A stretch of 64,000 nt of DNA, from the NCBI RefSeq assembly GCF_014197615.1, contig NZ_JACIFY010000001.1, positions 310,001 to 374,000 of the forward strand, written 5' to 3'. Below the pieces are notes generated by a model. It was not told where the DNA came from and ran no database searches. It saw only the letters and a list, made by a program, of their open reading frames with translations. The DNA comes from Rhizobium esperanzae. GTDB lineage: Bacteria; Pseudomonadota; Alphaproteobacteria; Rhizobiales; Rhizobiaceae. A program made the translations under genes and the position numbers. Positions 47,008 through 56,819 of the stretch are shown in pieces (the first letter of the stretch is position 1; the number at the start of each line of letters is the position of its first letter).

Positions 47008-47729
47008 TGAAGGGTCTTGTCATTGGCGGCATGCTTGCCGCCGCTTTTGCCGGCCTGCCGGCAATGTCACTTGCCGGAGACATCGCCAGCGTCCAGCCGA
47101 TCGGCTTTTCGGCCGATGGCAAGGTCTTCGCCTTTCAGGAGTTCGGTATCGAGGAGGGCGGGAATGTCCCCTATTCCGAAACCTATTTCATCGATACCGA
47201 AAACGGCCACTATCTCGAGGGTACGCCCTTCCGCACCGAGCTGACCGAGAAGGACGCCAATCTTTCCAAGGCGCGGCGGCAGAACCTGACGGCGGCACGC
47301 AGCCAGATGGACAAATACGATCTGCTGACCAATCCCGGCCTGATCGCCGCCTTCAATCCGCCGACCGAACTCGGCTCTCCCGCAAAGACGATCCGCTATA
47401 CCACGCTTGCGACCGACGGTCCGCCGAAGGCGCCTTACACGCTTTCGCTCGGAGAGATGCCCGTGCCGACGCCGAAGGATTGCGCCGCGATCGACAAGCG
47501 GGTCATCGGCTTCAGCCTGCAGATGATCGAGAAGGAAGGCGCTCCGAACCGGCAGGCCGCACGCCAGGCGACGGCGGTTCCGGCCGAACGCATCTGTTCG
47601 GTCGAATACAGGATCGGCGGCGCCGTGGTCTACCAGCCGGAGGGCGCAAACCCGGTTCACATCGCCCTCGTGCTGGCCTTCGATGCCGAGAGGAACGGAC
47701 GCTGGATCGCCGTTCCGGTTCATCCCTGA
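47004..47729 (+). CDS. Exported DUF2259 protein
   Basis: The 241-residue product has a Sec signal peptide ([25 protein letters not shown]) and the DUF2259 pattern: [55 protein letters not shown] and the terminal [15 protein letters not shown] beta-propeller-like periplasmic protein of unknown function. Its start overlaps the rpe stop (ATGA), so the two genes are coupled although no metabolic link is evident. Confidence 0.85.
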   Translation: MMKGLVIGGMLAAAFAGLPAMSLAGDIASVQPIGFSADGKVFAFQEFGIEEGGNVPYSETYFIDTENGHYLEGTPFRTELTEKDANLSKARRQNLTAARSQMDKYDLLTNPGLIAAFNPPTELGSPAKTIRYTTLATDGPPKAPYTLSLGEMPVPTPKDCAAIDKRVIGFSLQMIEKEGAPNRQAARQATAVPAERICSVEYRIGGAVVYQPEGANPVHIALVLAFDAERNGRWIAVPVHP

Positions 47730-47749
47730 ACGCCCCCGACCGCTCTAGT

Positions 47750-48235
47750 ATGGATCGTCTAAGGGCGGCAAAGCCGCCCTACCCCGATCTGATTGCCGGT
47801 GCATTGCTCTGGGGCACGCAAATGCTGGCCGCCGCCATGCTCGGCCTTTACCTCCGCAACGGCCTGCAGACGAGCCGGCTCGGCGAAGTCGCCGCCCTCT
47901 ATTTCCTCGGCGGCCTGCTCTCCTGGCCCTTCGCCCTGCCGGTCGCCCGCTTCCTTGCTTATAACAGGCCGCCGGAAGCGCGGTTCGCCGCCTTTTTCGT
48001 GACGCTGACGGCAGCGACGATCCTGATGACCGCCTTTCTCTTCGCCATGGAATACCGGATCTTCTATTCGCGCTGGCACGCCCCCTTCGGCAGCGTCGTC
48101 TGGGCCTTCCAGTTCGTCTTCACCAGTATCAGCGCCGTCTACCAGTTCCTGGTGATCGGCCTGCGCCTTTTCCTGCCGCTCGGCCTCGTCTGCCTTGTCG
48201 TCAGCAGTTATCATCTTGCCAAACGCATGCGTTGA
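47750..48235 (+). CDS. Four-helix membrane protein of unknown function
   Basis: The 161-residue product has four hydrophobic segments (LIAGALLWGTQMLAAAMLGLYL, VAALYFLGGLLSWPFALPVARFL, FFVTLTAATILMTAFLFAM, and a C-terminal LGLVCLVVSSY) and a conserved-looking YRIFYSRWHAPFGSVVWAFQFVFTSISAVYQF loop. I recognise no named family. Start at the ATG at 47750 (MDRLRAAK). It follows rpe and the DUF2259 gene and may belong to the same transcript. Confidence 0.72.
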   Translation: MDRLRAAKPPYPDLIAGALLWGTQMLAAAMLGLYLRNGLQTSRLGEVAALYFLGGLLSWPFALPVARFLAYNRPPEARFAAFFVTLTAATILMTAFLFAMEYRIFYSRWHAPFGSVVWAFQFVFTSISAVYQFLVIGLRLFLPLGLVCLVVSSYHLAKRMR

Positions 48236-48297
48236 GATTGCCGCCCGTCTTTGCTACAGGGGCGCTAACAAACCTCTCGAAATGAAGGCAGCCGCAC

Positions 48298-49599
48298 ATG
48301 ATCCCGCGTTATTCCCGGCCCGAAATGGTCGCCATCTGGTCTCCTGAAACCAAGTTCCGCATCTGGTTCGAGATCGAGGCGCATGCCTGCGACGCGCTGG
48401 CCGAGCTCGGCGTCATCCCGAAATCGGCAGCAAAGACGATCTGGGAAAAGGGTGGCGCCGCCACCTTCGACGTCGCCCGCATCGATGAGATCGAGGCCGT
48501 CACCAAGCATGACGTCATCGCTTTCCTGACCCATCTCGCCGAGATCGTCGGCCCGGATGCCCGCTTCGTCCACCAGGGCATGACCTCGTCTGATGTGCTC
48601 GACACCTGCTTCAACGTCCAGCTGGTGCGCGCCACCGACATCCTGATCGCCGACATCGACCGGCTGCTCGCAGCGCTGAAAACCCGCGCCTTCGAGCACA
48701 AGGACACCGTCACCATCGGCCGCTCGCACGGCATCCATGCCGAGCCCACCACCTTCGGCGTCAAGCTGGCGCTCGCCTATGCCGAATTCGAGCGCTGCCG
48801 CCAGCGCTTGGTCGCCGCCCGCGAGGAAGTCGCGACCTGCGCCATCTCGGGCGCCGTCGGCACCTTCGCCAATATCGATCCGCGCGTCGAGGAACATGTC
48901 GCCGAGGCCCTTGGCCTGAAGGCCGAGCCGGTCTCCACCCAGGTCATCCCGCGCGACCGCCACGCCATGTATTTCGCCACCCTCGGCGTCGTCGCCTCCT
49001 CGATCGAGCGCCTGGCGACCGAAATCCGCCACCTGCAGCGCACCGAAGTGCTGGAGGCCGAAGAATATTTCTCACCCGGCCAGAAGGGCTCGTCAGCGAT
49101 GCCGCACAAGCGCAACCCGGTGCTGACAGAAAACCTGACCGGCCTTGCCCGCATGGTCCGCTCCTACGCCCTGCCGGCGATGGAAAACGTCGCCCTCTGG
49201 CACGAGCGCGATATCTCCCACTCCTCGGTCGAACGCATGATCGGCCCGGACGCCACGGTCACCCTCGATTTCGCCCTCTCGCGTCTCGCCGGCGTCATCG
49301 AAAAGCTGCTGGTCTATCCTGAAAACATGGAGAAGAACCTCAACAAATTCCGCGGCCTCGTCCACTCCCAGCGCGTCCTCCTGGCACTGACCCAGGCCGG
49401 CGCTTCCCGCGAAGACGCCTACCGGCTGGTGCAACGCAACGCCATGAAGGTTTGGGAACAGGGCAAGGATTTTCTGGAGGAACTGCTCGCGGATGCCGAG
49501 GTTCGCGCTGCGCTATCCGAAGAGGATATTCGGGAGAAGTTTGACCTCGGCTATCATACGAAGCATGTCGATACGATTTTCCGGCGGGTGTTTGGCTAG
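48298..49599 (+). CDS. purB: Adenylosuccinate lyase
   Basis: PurB releases fumarate from SAICAR and adenylosuccinate in purine synthesis. The 433 residues begin IPRYSRPEMVAIWSPETKFRIWFEIEAHACDAL and contain GRSHGIHAEPTTFGVKLALAYAE and the lyase signature GSSAMPHKRNP followed by VLTENLTGLARMVRS. It lies 4.9 kb upstream of the purCSQ cluster in the same orientation, separated by unrelated genes. Confidence 0.96.
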   Translation: MIPRYSRPEMVAIWSPETKFRIWFEIEAHACDALAELGVIPKSAAKTIWEKGGAATFDVARIDEIEAVTKHDVIAFLTHLAEIVGPDARFVHQGMTSSDVLDTCFNVQLVRATDILIADIDRLLAALKTRAFEHKDTVTIGRSHGIHAEPTTFGVKLALAYAEFERCRQRLVAAREEVATCAISGAVGTFANIDPRVEEHVAEALGLKAEPVSTQVIPRDRHAMYFATLGVVASSIERLATEIRHLQRTEVLEAEEYFSPGQKGSSAMPHKRNPVLTENLTGLARMVRSYALPAMENVALWHERDISHSSVERMIGPDATVTLDFALSRLAGVIEKLLVYPENMEKNLNKFRGLVHSQRVLLALTQAGASREDAYRLVQRNAMKVWEQGKDFLEELLADAEVRAALSEEDIREKFDLGYHTKHVDTIFRRVFG

Positions 49600-49623
49600 G
49601 CGTGAGCGGGCTGCAACGATATG

Positions 49624-49648
49624 ACGGCGCCTTGCAGGCGCCGTTTTC
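49624..49648 (+). terminator. Terminator of purB
   Basis: ACGGCGCC / GGCGCCGT with a TTGCA loop (49624-49644) is followed by TTTCATTT, 24 bases after the purB stop. Confidence 0.85.
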
Positions 49649-49690
49649 ATTTCTGCCTTTGTCTTTTTGGGATTGCAGAATGAATGATGG

Positions 49691-50173
49691 TTAGCTTTTC
49701 TCAAGTGGCCGTTGTTTCTGCTTCGACGCTTTGACATTTGCAGAGCGTTTGCCTGCTTCCGTCTTTTTCGAAGGCGACGTCGCATTGGCTGCCTCCGATA
49801 TAAGGCAAGCCTCCGTCTCTCCCCTGCCCTTGGCAGCCTTGGCGACCAGTTCGTCCAAACGCTTCAACTCTTCCTCGTCGAGATTTTCGATGCCGATGAA
49901 GCGGTTTTCGGCGTGGCTCGTCAGGATGATTTCGTTGAGCTTGGCCTGGATCGCCCGCGTGTCGCGCGTCTGGGCGTTCTGCAGCACGAAAACCATCAGG
50001 AAGGTGATGATTGTCGTGCCGGTGTTGATGACCAGCTGCCAGGTTTCCGAATAGTCGAAGACGGGGCCGAGTGCCGCCCAGATGATGACGGCGACGAGCG
50101 CCAGGATGAAGATGACGGGTTTGCCTGCCCATTCCGATATCTTGGTCGCAAAGCGGGCAAACAGATGCTTCAT
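49691..50173 (-). CDS. Low-affinity iron permease family protein
   Basis: The 160-residue protein matches the bacterial low-affinity iron permease family (PF04120): two transmembrane helices (VIFILALVAVIIWAALGPVF, LVINTGTTIITFLMVFVLQ), then QNAQTRDTRAIQAKLNEIIL. A basic C-terminal tail follows. Actual transport of iron is unproven for the bacterial branch. The ATG at 50173 is preferred over the GTG at 50179, with GGAGG positioned correctly before it. It is convergent with purB. Confidence 0.85.
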   Translation of the reverse strand: MKHLFARFATKISEWAGKPVIFILALVAVIIWAALGPVFDYSETWQLVINTGTTIITFLMVFVLQNAQTRDTRAIQAKLNEIILTSHAENRFIGIENLDEEELKRLDELVAKAAKGRGETEACLISEAANATSPSKKTEAGKRSANVKASKQKQRPLEKS

Positions 50174-50260
50174 CGTCACCTCCGAAATCCTCCCACAAGC
50201 CAGTCACAAATAACGCGGCGGGAGGTCTTGAGGTTCCGGGAACCGGTGACGGTTTGAACC

Positions 50261-50290
50261 CCGGGGATCGCGATCGTTCGCGATCCCCGG
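50261..50290 (-). terminator. Strong hairpin downstream of the DUF2189 gene
   Basis: A 13-bp perfect stem CCGGGGATCGCGA / TCGCGATCCCCGG with a 4-base loop lies 11 bases after the stop codon on the minus strand. Flanking GGTTT and AAACC extend the pairing. It may be a terminator; without a clear T-run an alternative is a dispersed palindrome. Confidence 0.6.
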
Positions 50291-50300
50291 AAACCTCTGA

Positions 50301-51104
50301 TTACGCGGCTTCCCGCGCAATCAGCTTGCGATAGAGATGCCAGGTCGCATGGCCGAGAATCGGGATGACGAGCGCCAGCCCGGCAAAGACCGGGATCGTG
50401 CCGATGACGAGCAGCGCTGCGACGATCAGGCCCCAGAGCAGCACCGGCACCGGATTGGCAACCGTCGCCCGGATCGAGGCGATAACGGCGGCCACTGCGC
50501 CGACATCGCGGTCGAGCAACAGCGGAAAGGTGATCACGGATATCGACAGCACGACGAGCGCGAAGACGAAGCCGACCAGATTGCCCCAGATGATCAGCTG
50601 CATGCCCTCGGGCGTGCCGAAGACCTGGCGGAAGAAATCCGCCATGCTGCGCGGAAACACTTCGCCGAGCAGATTGCTGTAGAGCGTCTGCGCCGTGACC
50701 AGCCAGACGACGAAAATGGCACAAAGCATCAGCCCGACCGCGACGATCGACGGCAACGCCGGCGAGTGGCGCACATCGAGTGCATGCGTCCATGACGTAT
50801 CGAGGCCGGCCTCGCGCCGGCGGCTGATCTCGTAGAGGCCGATCGCCGCGATCGGGCCGATCAGCACGAAACCCGCCATCAGCGGGAAGACCATCGGCAA
50901 AAGATTGGCCCCCGAAGTCCACAGCGTCAGGAAGACGCCGGCGATCGGGTACATCAAGCACAGGAACACGTAGTGGGACGGTTTCTCCATGAAATCGTCG
51001 AACCCGCGCTTCAGCGCGTCGAAAACGTCGGCGATACCGATGCGATTGACCACGGGCCGCGCGAAGTTTTCGCCTGCACCCGTCATGACATGAAATGCCG
51101 CCAT
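50301..51104 (-). CDS. DUF2189 membrane protein
   Basis: The 267-residue polytopic protein matches DUF2189: an N-terminal cytoplasmic part (IGIADVFDALKRGFDDFMEKPSHYVFLCLMYPIAGVFLTLW), six hydrophobic segments, and the family-typical MVFPLMAGFVLIGPIAAIGLYEISRRREAG. A loose relation to cytochrome-oxidase-associated membrane proteins has been suggested for the family; function is unknown. Start at the ATG at 51104 (MAAFHVMTGAGE), with GGAGGAG directly upstream. Confidence 0.87.
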   Translation of the reverse strand: MAAFHVMTGAGENFARPVVNRIGIADVFDALKRGFDDFMEKPSHYVFLCLMYPIAGVFLTLWTSGANLLPMVFPLMAGFVLIGPIAAIGLYEISRRREAGLDTSWTHALDVRHSPALPSIVAVGLMLCAIFVVWLVTAQTLYSNLLGEVFPRSMADFFRQVFGTPEGMQLIIWGNLVGFVFALVVLSISVITFPLLLDRDVGAVAAVIASIRATVANPVPVLLWGLIVAALLVIGTIPVFAGLALVIPILGHATWHLYRKLIAREAA

Positions 51105-51280
51105 GGCTTTCTCCTCCTCAGCCGAGACCAGGTCGGCGGCGGGCGCGCATCGGCGGGCAAGCCGACACGAAATCCGCAACCGGCACTGGAGCAATATAGC
51201 AAAGCTCAGCGCCCCTGTCGCTCTCTCCCTTCACATCGCCTCTTGACATCTTGGACAAGCATTCTCACATCGGCGGCACT

Positions 51281-51835
51281 ATGAAAGCCTCAGACGCAGA
51301 TATCCTCATCATCCCCGGCTACACCAATTCCGGCCCGAGCCACTGGCAGAGCCGCTGGGAGGCAAAGCTCAGCACGGCGCGGCGCGTCGAGCAGGCCGAA
51401 TGGACCAAGCCGGTTCGCGAGGACTGGATCGCCCGGATCGCCGAGGAGGTGAACGCCTCGACCCGCCCAGTCGTGCTCGTCGCCCATTCGCTTGGCGTCG
51501 CCTCGGCCATCCACGCCATCCCGCTTTTCCGCAAGCCGGTGGCGGGCGCCTTCCTCGTTGCCCCGCCCGATGTCGCCAATCCCGACATCCGCCCGAAGCA
51601 CCTGATGACCTTCGGCCCCTATCCGCGCGATCCGCTGCCCTTCCCGTCGATCACGGTGGCCAGCCGCAACGATCCGTTCGGCAGCTACGAACATGCCGAC
51701 GATATCGCCAGCAGCTGGGGCTCCTTCCTCGTCGATGCCGGCGAATCCGGTCATATCAATGCCGATTCCGGTCACGGCCCCTGGCCGGAGGGCACGATGG
51801 TCTTCGCCCAGTTCCTCAGCCGGCTCTCCAGCTGA
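51281..51835 (+). CDS. RBBP9/YdeN-family serine hydrolase
   Basis: The 184-residue alpha/beta hydrolase has the family start ADILIIPGYTNSGPSHWQSRWEAKL, the nucleophile elbow VAHSLGVASA (Ser), and FGSYEHADDIASSWGSFLVDAGESGHINADSGHGPWPEG with catalytic Asp and His. Substrate unknown. Start at the ATG at 51281 (MKASDADILI); a frame from 51251 adds ten residues without a better site. It precedes the c-di-GMP gene. Confidence 0.88.
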   Translation: MKASDADILIIPGYTNSGPSHWQSRWEAKLSTARRVEQAEWTKPVREDWIARIAEEVNASTRPVVLVAHSLGVASAIHAIPLFRKPVAGAFLVAPPDVANPDIRPKHLMTFGPYPRDPLPFPSITVASRNDPFGSYEHADDIASSWGSFLVDAGESGHINADSGHGPWPEGTMVFAQFLSRLSS

Positions 51836-51932
51836 TGGAGGAAAACGCGCCTTCTCGCTAGTTAAGAAAGTGCTTTCTAAGTTTTTCTTAATGGAATGAC
51901 AGCAGACTGCACCGAGATTGAAATAAGCGAGA

Positions 51933-54230
51933 ATGCCCGTGAAGAAAGCCCATCCAGAGGCCGACAATCCCCATGGCGAGGCTGCAGTGGCCGAGACAGG
52001 CGCAGGCAACGGAGCGACCGACGATTCCGACCTGGCCGATCGGGAAAGCCGATGGAACCATGCGCTGGTCGGCTCGGGCCTCGGCGTATGGGATCACAAC
52101 TTCCGTCTCGGGCGGAAATTTTATTCCCGGACATGGAAGACCATGCGCGGCATGGCGCCCGACGAGGAGGCCGCCGGCGATTACGATGCCTGGCTGCAGC
52201 TGGTCCACCCCGATGATCGCGATTTCGTCGTCCATGCCATCGAGCGGCAAAACGTCGGTGATCCGGATTTCCAGATCTTCCAGTATCGCGAGCGCCACCG
52301 GGACGGTCACTGGATCTGGATCGACTGCCGCGGCGCCTGCGTGGAGTGGGACGAGAGCGGCATGCCGACGCGCATCGTCGGCACGGATACCGATATCACC
52401 GCCCGCAAGGAGGCCGAGGAGACGCTGGCGCGTCTGTCGCGCCGGCTCGATCTGGCGCTGGAGATTTCCCGCATCGGCGTTTTCGAGGCGGATATCGACA
52501 ATGATACGGTCGAATGGGACGATCGCCTCATCGCCATCTACGGACTGAAAGGCGCCGCACACCAGATCGCCAGTGACGCCTGGGCGAAAAGCCTGCATCC
52601 CGAGGACCGCGAGCGTGTGCTGGGCCTGTCCGACCGCAGCGTCGAAAGCGGCAGTGATTTCCAGCAGGAATACCGCATCATCCGCGGCGACGGCGCCGAA
52701 CGCGTCATCCGCGCCCGCTCGGCCTTCTTCGTCGACGGCAACGGCCACCGCAAGCTGATCGGCGCCAATTGGGATGTCACCGCCGAGGTCGCGCTCCGCA
52801 ACGAGCTGCAGCGCGCCAGAGATCTGGCCGAGGCCCGCAATCGCGAACTCGAGGCCGCCAAGGAGAGCATCGAGCGCCTGGCGCTGCACGATTACCTCAC
52901 CGACCTGCCGAACCGCCGCTATCTCGACAAGATGCTGGACGAGCGCTCGTCCGAGTGCCGGGCCAAAGGCCTTGGGCTGGCGGTCCTGCATATCGATCTC
53001 GACCGTTTCAAGCAGATCAACGACACGCTCGGCCACCGGGCCGGCGACGCCATGCTCAAACATGCAGCAAGCGTGCTCAGAAACTCCGTCCGCGCCGCCG
53101 ATTTCGTCGCCCGCATCGGCGGCGACGAATTCGTCATCCTCTGCACCGTCGATCCCGGCTCGAAGAAGATCGCCGGCCTTGCTCAACGCATCATTCGCGA
53201 ATTGCGCAAACCCGTCAGATATGAGGGGCACGACTGCCGTTTCGGCGCCAGCATCGGCATCGCCATCGATAGCGGGCCGAAGCTCGACGCCAAGCAGACG
53301 CTGCTCGATGCCGATATCGCGCTCTATCGCGCCAAGGGCCTCGGCCGCAACCGCTTCGAATTTTTCTCGGCCGCTGCCCGCCGCGACATCATCTCCGCCA
53401 AGCACCTCGCCGACGAGATCCTGATCGGTCTCGAGCGCAATGAATTCGTGCCCTTCTATCAGTTGCAGTTTGACGCCCGCACGCTCGATGTCACAGGCGT
53501 CGAAACCCTTGCCCGCTGGCAGCACCCGGTGCACGGGCTGCTGACGCCCGATCGCTTCCTCGATATCGCCGAGGATCTCGATGTCGTCTCGACCATCGAT
53601 GCCCTGATCCTGGAGCGTGCCCTTGCCGACCGCCGCGCCTGGATCAAGGACGGGCTGTCGGTTCCGAAAATATCGGTCAACGTTTCCGCCAGGCGGCTTG
53701 CCGATCCCGATCTCGGCAAGAAGCTCCGCGCGCTAAAGATTACGCCCGGCACCATTTCCTTCGAATTGCTGGAATCGATCTCGCTCGACGATTGCGACGA
53801 GGCGGTGGCCGCCAATCTGAAAAAACTGCGCAAACTCGGCATCGACATCCAGATCGATGATTTCGGCACCGGCCACGCCTCGATCGTCAGCCTGCTGCGC
53901 TTGAGCCCGAAGACGCTGAAGATCGACCGCGAGCTGATCCGCATGCTGCCGCAATCGGCCGAGCAGCGCAAACTGGTCGGCTCGATCATCGATATCGGCC
54001 GCTCGCTTGACATTCTCGTCATCGCCGAGGGGGTAGAGACGGCCGATCATATCCGCATTCTTGAAGAACTGGACTGCGATACGCTGCAGGGTTACGCGCT
54101 CGCAAGGCCGATGCCGGCCATGCAAATCCCTTCCTTCATCCGGGGCGGAAGCTGGCGCCACGGGCAAATCGCCGCCCGCGCCCTGCAGACGCACCTTCGC
54201 CGCGCGCTGCGAAGCAGAGGCGCCAAATAA
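51933..54230 (+). CDS. PAS-PAS-GGDEF-EAL cyclic di-GMP protein
   Basis: The 765-residue soluble signalling protein has two PAS/PAC sensor modules (about residues 30-155 and 165-290), a diguanylate cyclase domain with an intact GGDEF at 396-400 and a phosphodiesterase EAL-type domain in which the motif reads ETL at 524-526. Other phosphodiesterase residues appear intact (ISVNVSARRL, FELLES, QIDDFGTGHAS, LKIDREL, AEGVET, LQGYALARP). It may be bifunctional or switch between activities; the sensory ligand is unknown. It lies upstream of purC. Confidence 0.92.
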   Translation: MPVKKAHPEADNPHGEAAVAETGAGNGATDDSDLADRESRWNHALVGSGLGVWDHNFRLGRKFYSRTWKTMRGMAPDEEAAGDYDAWLQLVHPDDRDFVVHAIERQNVGDPDFQIFQYRERHRDGHWIWIDCRGACVEWDESGMPTRIVGTDTDITARKEAEETLARLSRRLDLALEISRIGVFEADIDNDTVEWDDRLIAIYGLKGAAHQIASDAWAKSLHPEDRERVLGLSDRSVESGSDFQQEYRIIRGDGAERVIRARSAFFVDGNGHRKLIGANWDVTAEVALRNELQRARDLAEARNRELEAAKESIERLALHDYLTDLPNRRYLDKMLDERSSECRAKGLGLAVLHIDLDRFKQINDTLGHRAGDAMLKHAASVLRNSVRAADFVARIGGDEFVILCTVDPGSKKIAGLAQRIIRELRKPVRYEGHDCRFGASIGIAIDSGPKLDAKQTLLDADIALYRAKGLGRNRFEFFSAAARRDIISAKHLADEILIGLERNEFVPFYQLQFDARTLDVTGVETLARWQHPVHGLLTPDRFLDIAEDLDVVSTIDALILERALADRRAWIKDGLSVPKISVNVSARRLADPDLGKKLRALKITPGTISFELLESISLDDCDEAVAANLKKLRKLGIDIQIDDFGTGHASIVSLLRLSPKTLKIDRELIRMLPQSAEQRKLVGSIIDIGRSLDILVIAEGVETADHIRILEELDCDTLQGYALARPMPAMQIPSFIRGGSWRHGQIAARALQTHLRRALRSRGAK

Positions 54231-54478
54231 AACCTGCTGCAAGCAGCCCGTCATTTCGCCGTCATTTCACCGTACAGGAAATGGCGCTAGACTTGTCTGG
54301 CGAATTCATTCGATTCTCTTGGCGGTATTCCGTAAAGTCCGAAACCGGGGCCAGAATACGGAAACCGGGGAAGGAGCGACAGGCGGATTGTGAAACCCAC
54401 TCTTTTCCTTTAAGGGGACGCCACGAGATCGATCCACTCGCGCTATCCCAAGAGCGCCAACAATAGAGAATGACCACG

Positions 54479-55243
54479 ATGAACCGTCGCCGCCGTATTT
54501 ACGAGGGCAAGGCAAAGATTCTGTATGAGGGTCCGGAACCGGGCACTTTGATCCAGTTCTTCAAGGACGATGCCACTGCCTTCAACAAGAAGAAGCACGA
54601 AGTCATCGATGGCAAGGGCGTCCTCAACAACCGCATTTCCGAATATATCTTCAGCCATCTGAACAAGATCGGCATCCCCACCCATTTCATCCGCCGGCTC
54701 AATATGCGCGAGCAGCTGATCAAGGAAGTGGAGATGATCCCGCTGGAGATCGTCGTGCGCAACGTCGCCGCCGGTTCGCTTGCCAAGCGCCTCGGGATCG
54801 ATGAAGGCGTGGTCCTGCCGCGCTCGATCATCGAATTTTATTACAAGTCCGACGCGCTTGACGATCCGATGGTCTCCGAAGAGCACATCACCGCCTTCGG
54901 CTGGGCCAATCCCGCCGAGCTCGACGACATCATGGCGCTCGCCATCCGCGTCAACGACTTCATGACCGGCCTCTTCCTGGGCGTCGGCATCCAGCTCGTC
55001 GACTTCAAGATCGAATGCGGCCGCCTCTTCGAAGGCGATCTGATGCGCATCATCCTCGCCGACGAGATCTCGCCCGACAGCTGCCGGCTGTGGGATATCG
55101 AGACCCACGAGAAGATGGACAAGGACCGTTTCCGCCGCGATCTCGGCGGGCTGCTCGAAGCCTATTCCGAAGTGGCGCGCCGCCTCGGCATCATCAATGA
55201 AAACGAGCCTGTGCGCGGCACCGGGCCCGTTTTGGTTAAGTAA
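54479..55243 (+). CDS. purC: SAICAR synthase PurC
   Basis: PurC joins aspartate to CAIR in purine synthesis. The 254 residues begin [33 protein letters not shown] and include [48 protein letters not shown] and [37 protein letters not shown]. The start is the ATG at 54479 ([10 protein letters not shown]); a closely spaced ATG at 54470 is possible. It begins the purC-purS-kptA-purQ cluster, preceded by a 248-base non-coding stretch. Confidence 0.95.
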   Translation: MNRRRRIYEGKAKILYEGPEPGTLIQFFKDDATAFNKKKHEVIDGKGVLNNRISEYIFSHLNKIGIPTHFIRRLNMREQLIKEVEMIPLEIVVRNVAAGSLAKRLGIDEGVVLPRSIIEFYYKSDALDDPMVSEEHITAFGWANPAELDDIMALAIRVNDFMTGLFLGVGIQLVDFKIECGRLFEGDLMRIILADEISPDSCRLWDIETHEKMDKDRFRRDLGGLLEAYSEVARRLGIINENEPVRGTGPVLVK

Positions 55244-55278
55244 AAGACCGTCTCGTCAAGTAAGGCAGGAAAGACAAA

Positions 55279-55521
55279 GTGATCAAGGCTCGTGTCACCG
55301 TCACGCTGAAAAACGGCGTTCTCGATCCCCAGGGCAAGGCCATCGAAGGCGCGCTCGGCGCCCTCGGCTTCTCGGGCGTCGGCCATATAAGACAAGGCAA
55401 GGTCTTCGACCTGGAGCTTGAAGGCGCCGACAAGGCGAAGGCCGAATCCGACCTCAAGGCCATGTGCGAAAAACTCCTCGCCAACACGGTGATCGAGAAT
55501 TACGCGATCGCGATCGACTGA
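55279..55521 (+). CDS. purS: FGAM synthase subunit PurS
   Basis: PurS is the small structural subunit that joins PurQ and PurL in the three-part FGAM synthase. The 80-residue product is complete: IKARVTVTLKNGVLDPQGKAIEGALGALGFSGVGHIRQGKVFDLEL, then AKAESDLKAMCEKLLANTVIENYAI. The presence of PurS matches the short PurL and separate PurQ in this window. The start is GTG. It lies 35 bases after purC. Confidence 0.95.
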   Translation: MIKARVTVTLKNGVLDPQGKAIEGALGALGFSGVGHIRQGKVFDLELEGADKAKAESDLKAMCEKLLANTVIENYAIAID

Positions 55522-55565
55522 CGATCACGGCCCCGTCGTCCGGCGGACTTTGAGGATTTGGCGTC

Positions 55566-56120
55566 ATGATGAAAGCAAAGCTGGAGACGGAAGTCTCGAA
55601 ATATATGAGCTATGTTTTGCGTCATGCGCCGGAGGCCGCGGGTTTGACGCTCGATGCCGAGGGCTGGGTATCGTTCGATACGCTCGAAAAAGCGGTGGCG
55701 TCGAAATATGACGTTTCCCGCGCCGATATTACCGAGATTGTCGAAAACAATCCGAAGAGGCGCTTCACCCTCGCCGATAACAGAATCCGCGCCAATCAGG
55801 GTCACAGCATCGATGTCGATCTCGCCTTGAACCCGGTCGAACCGCCCGCCGTTCTGTTTCACGGTACGTCTCGGACGAACTGGCCGTCGATCGAGCGCGA
55901 AGGCTTGCAGAAGATGCAGCGGCACCATGTTCATCTCTCGGCGGATGTCGAAACCGCGAAAATCGTCGCAATGCGCCGCAAGGGTGAACATATCATCCTG
56001 CGTGTGGATGCGGCCCGCATGTTTTCGGAAGGTCATTCTTTCTTTGTCTCCGACAATGGAGTATGGCTCGCCGAAAGCGTTCCAGTTCAATATCTTTCGC
56101 TAGACGCAGGGACCCCATGA
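55566..56120 (+). CDS. kptA: RNA 2'-phosphotransferase, Tpt1/KptA family
   Basis: KptA/Tpt1 removes a 2'-phosphate from RNA, transferring it to NAD+. The 184 residues have the conserved Arg-His pair R19-H20 ([12 protein letters not shown]), an N-terminal winged domain ([37 protein letters not shown]) and the NAD-binding [29 protein letters not shown] with H99-G100. Bacterial members are often cryptic because no natural 2'-phosphate substrate is known. Its stop overlaps the purQ start by four bases, so it is embedded in the purine operon. Confidence 0.93.
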   Translation: MMKAKLETEVSKYMSYVLRHAPEAAGLTLDAEGWVSFDTLEKAVASKYDVSRADITEIVENNPKRRFTLADNRIRANQGHSIDVDLALNPVEPPAVLFHGTSRTNWPSIEREGLQKMQRHHVHLSADVETAKIVAMRRKGEHIILRVDAARMFSEGHSFFVSDNGVWLAESVPVQYLSLDAGTP

Positions 56121-56788
56121 AATCAGCCGTCGTTCAACTTCCGGGCCTCAACCGCGACCGCGACATGATCGCCGCCTTGACCAATATCTCCGGCAAGGCG
56201 CCGGTGACGATCTGGCAGACGGAGACCGAGATCCCCGATGTCGATCTGATCGTCATCCCCGGCGGCTTCTCCTACGGCGATTATCTGCGCTGCGGCGCCA
56301 TCGCCGCCCGCATGCCGGTCATGCAGGCGATCATCGACAAGGCGGCAAAGGGCGTGAAGGTGCTCGGCGTCTGCAACGGCTTCCAGATCCTCGTCGAGGC
56401 CGGCCTGCTGCCGGGCGCGCTGATGCGCAATGCCTCGCTGAAATTCGTCTGCCGCGAAGTCAAGCTCGAGGTCGTCAATGCCGAGACGGATTTCACCCGC
56501 GCCTATGCGCAGGGACAGATCATCCGCAGCCCTGTCGCTCATCATGACGGCAATTATTTCGCCGATGCAGCGACGCTGGCGGCGATCGAAGGCAAGGGCC
56601 AGGTGGTGTTCCGTTATGCCGAAGGCACCAATCCGAACGGCTCGATCAACGATATCGCCGGCGTGATGAACGAAACGGGCAATGTGCTCGGCATGATGCC
56701 GCATCCGGAGAACCTGATCGAAGCCGCCCATGGCGGATCGGACGGCCGCGGCCTCTTTGCCTCGGCGCTCGATGTCATCGCTGCCTGA
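56117..56788 (+). CDS. purQ: FGAM synthase glutaminase subunit PurQ
   Basis: PurQ releases ammonia from glutamine for FGAM synthase. The 223-residue class I amidotransferase has the nucleophile Cys86 in [11 protein letters not shown] and the His-Glu pair in [11 protein letters not shown], with [13 protein letters not shown] earlier. The ATG at 56117 overlaps the kptA stop. PurL lies 3 kb downstream, beyond several unrelated genes, so the complex is made from two transcripts. Confidence 0.95.
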   Translation: MKSAVVQLPGLNRDRDMIAALTNISGKAPVTIWQTETEIPDVDLIVIPGGFSYGDYLRCGAIAARMPVMQAIIDKAAKGVKVLGVCNGFQILVEAGLLPGALMRNASLKFVCREVKLEVVNAETDFTRAYAQGQIIRSPVAHHDGNYFADAATLAAIEGKGQVVFRYAEGTNPNGSINDIAGVMNETGNVLGMMPHPENLIEAAHGGSDGRGLFASALDVIAA

Positions 56789-56819
56789 AATCCTTTCATC
56801 CGGATCTGGAGCAAGACCG

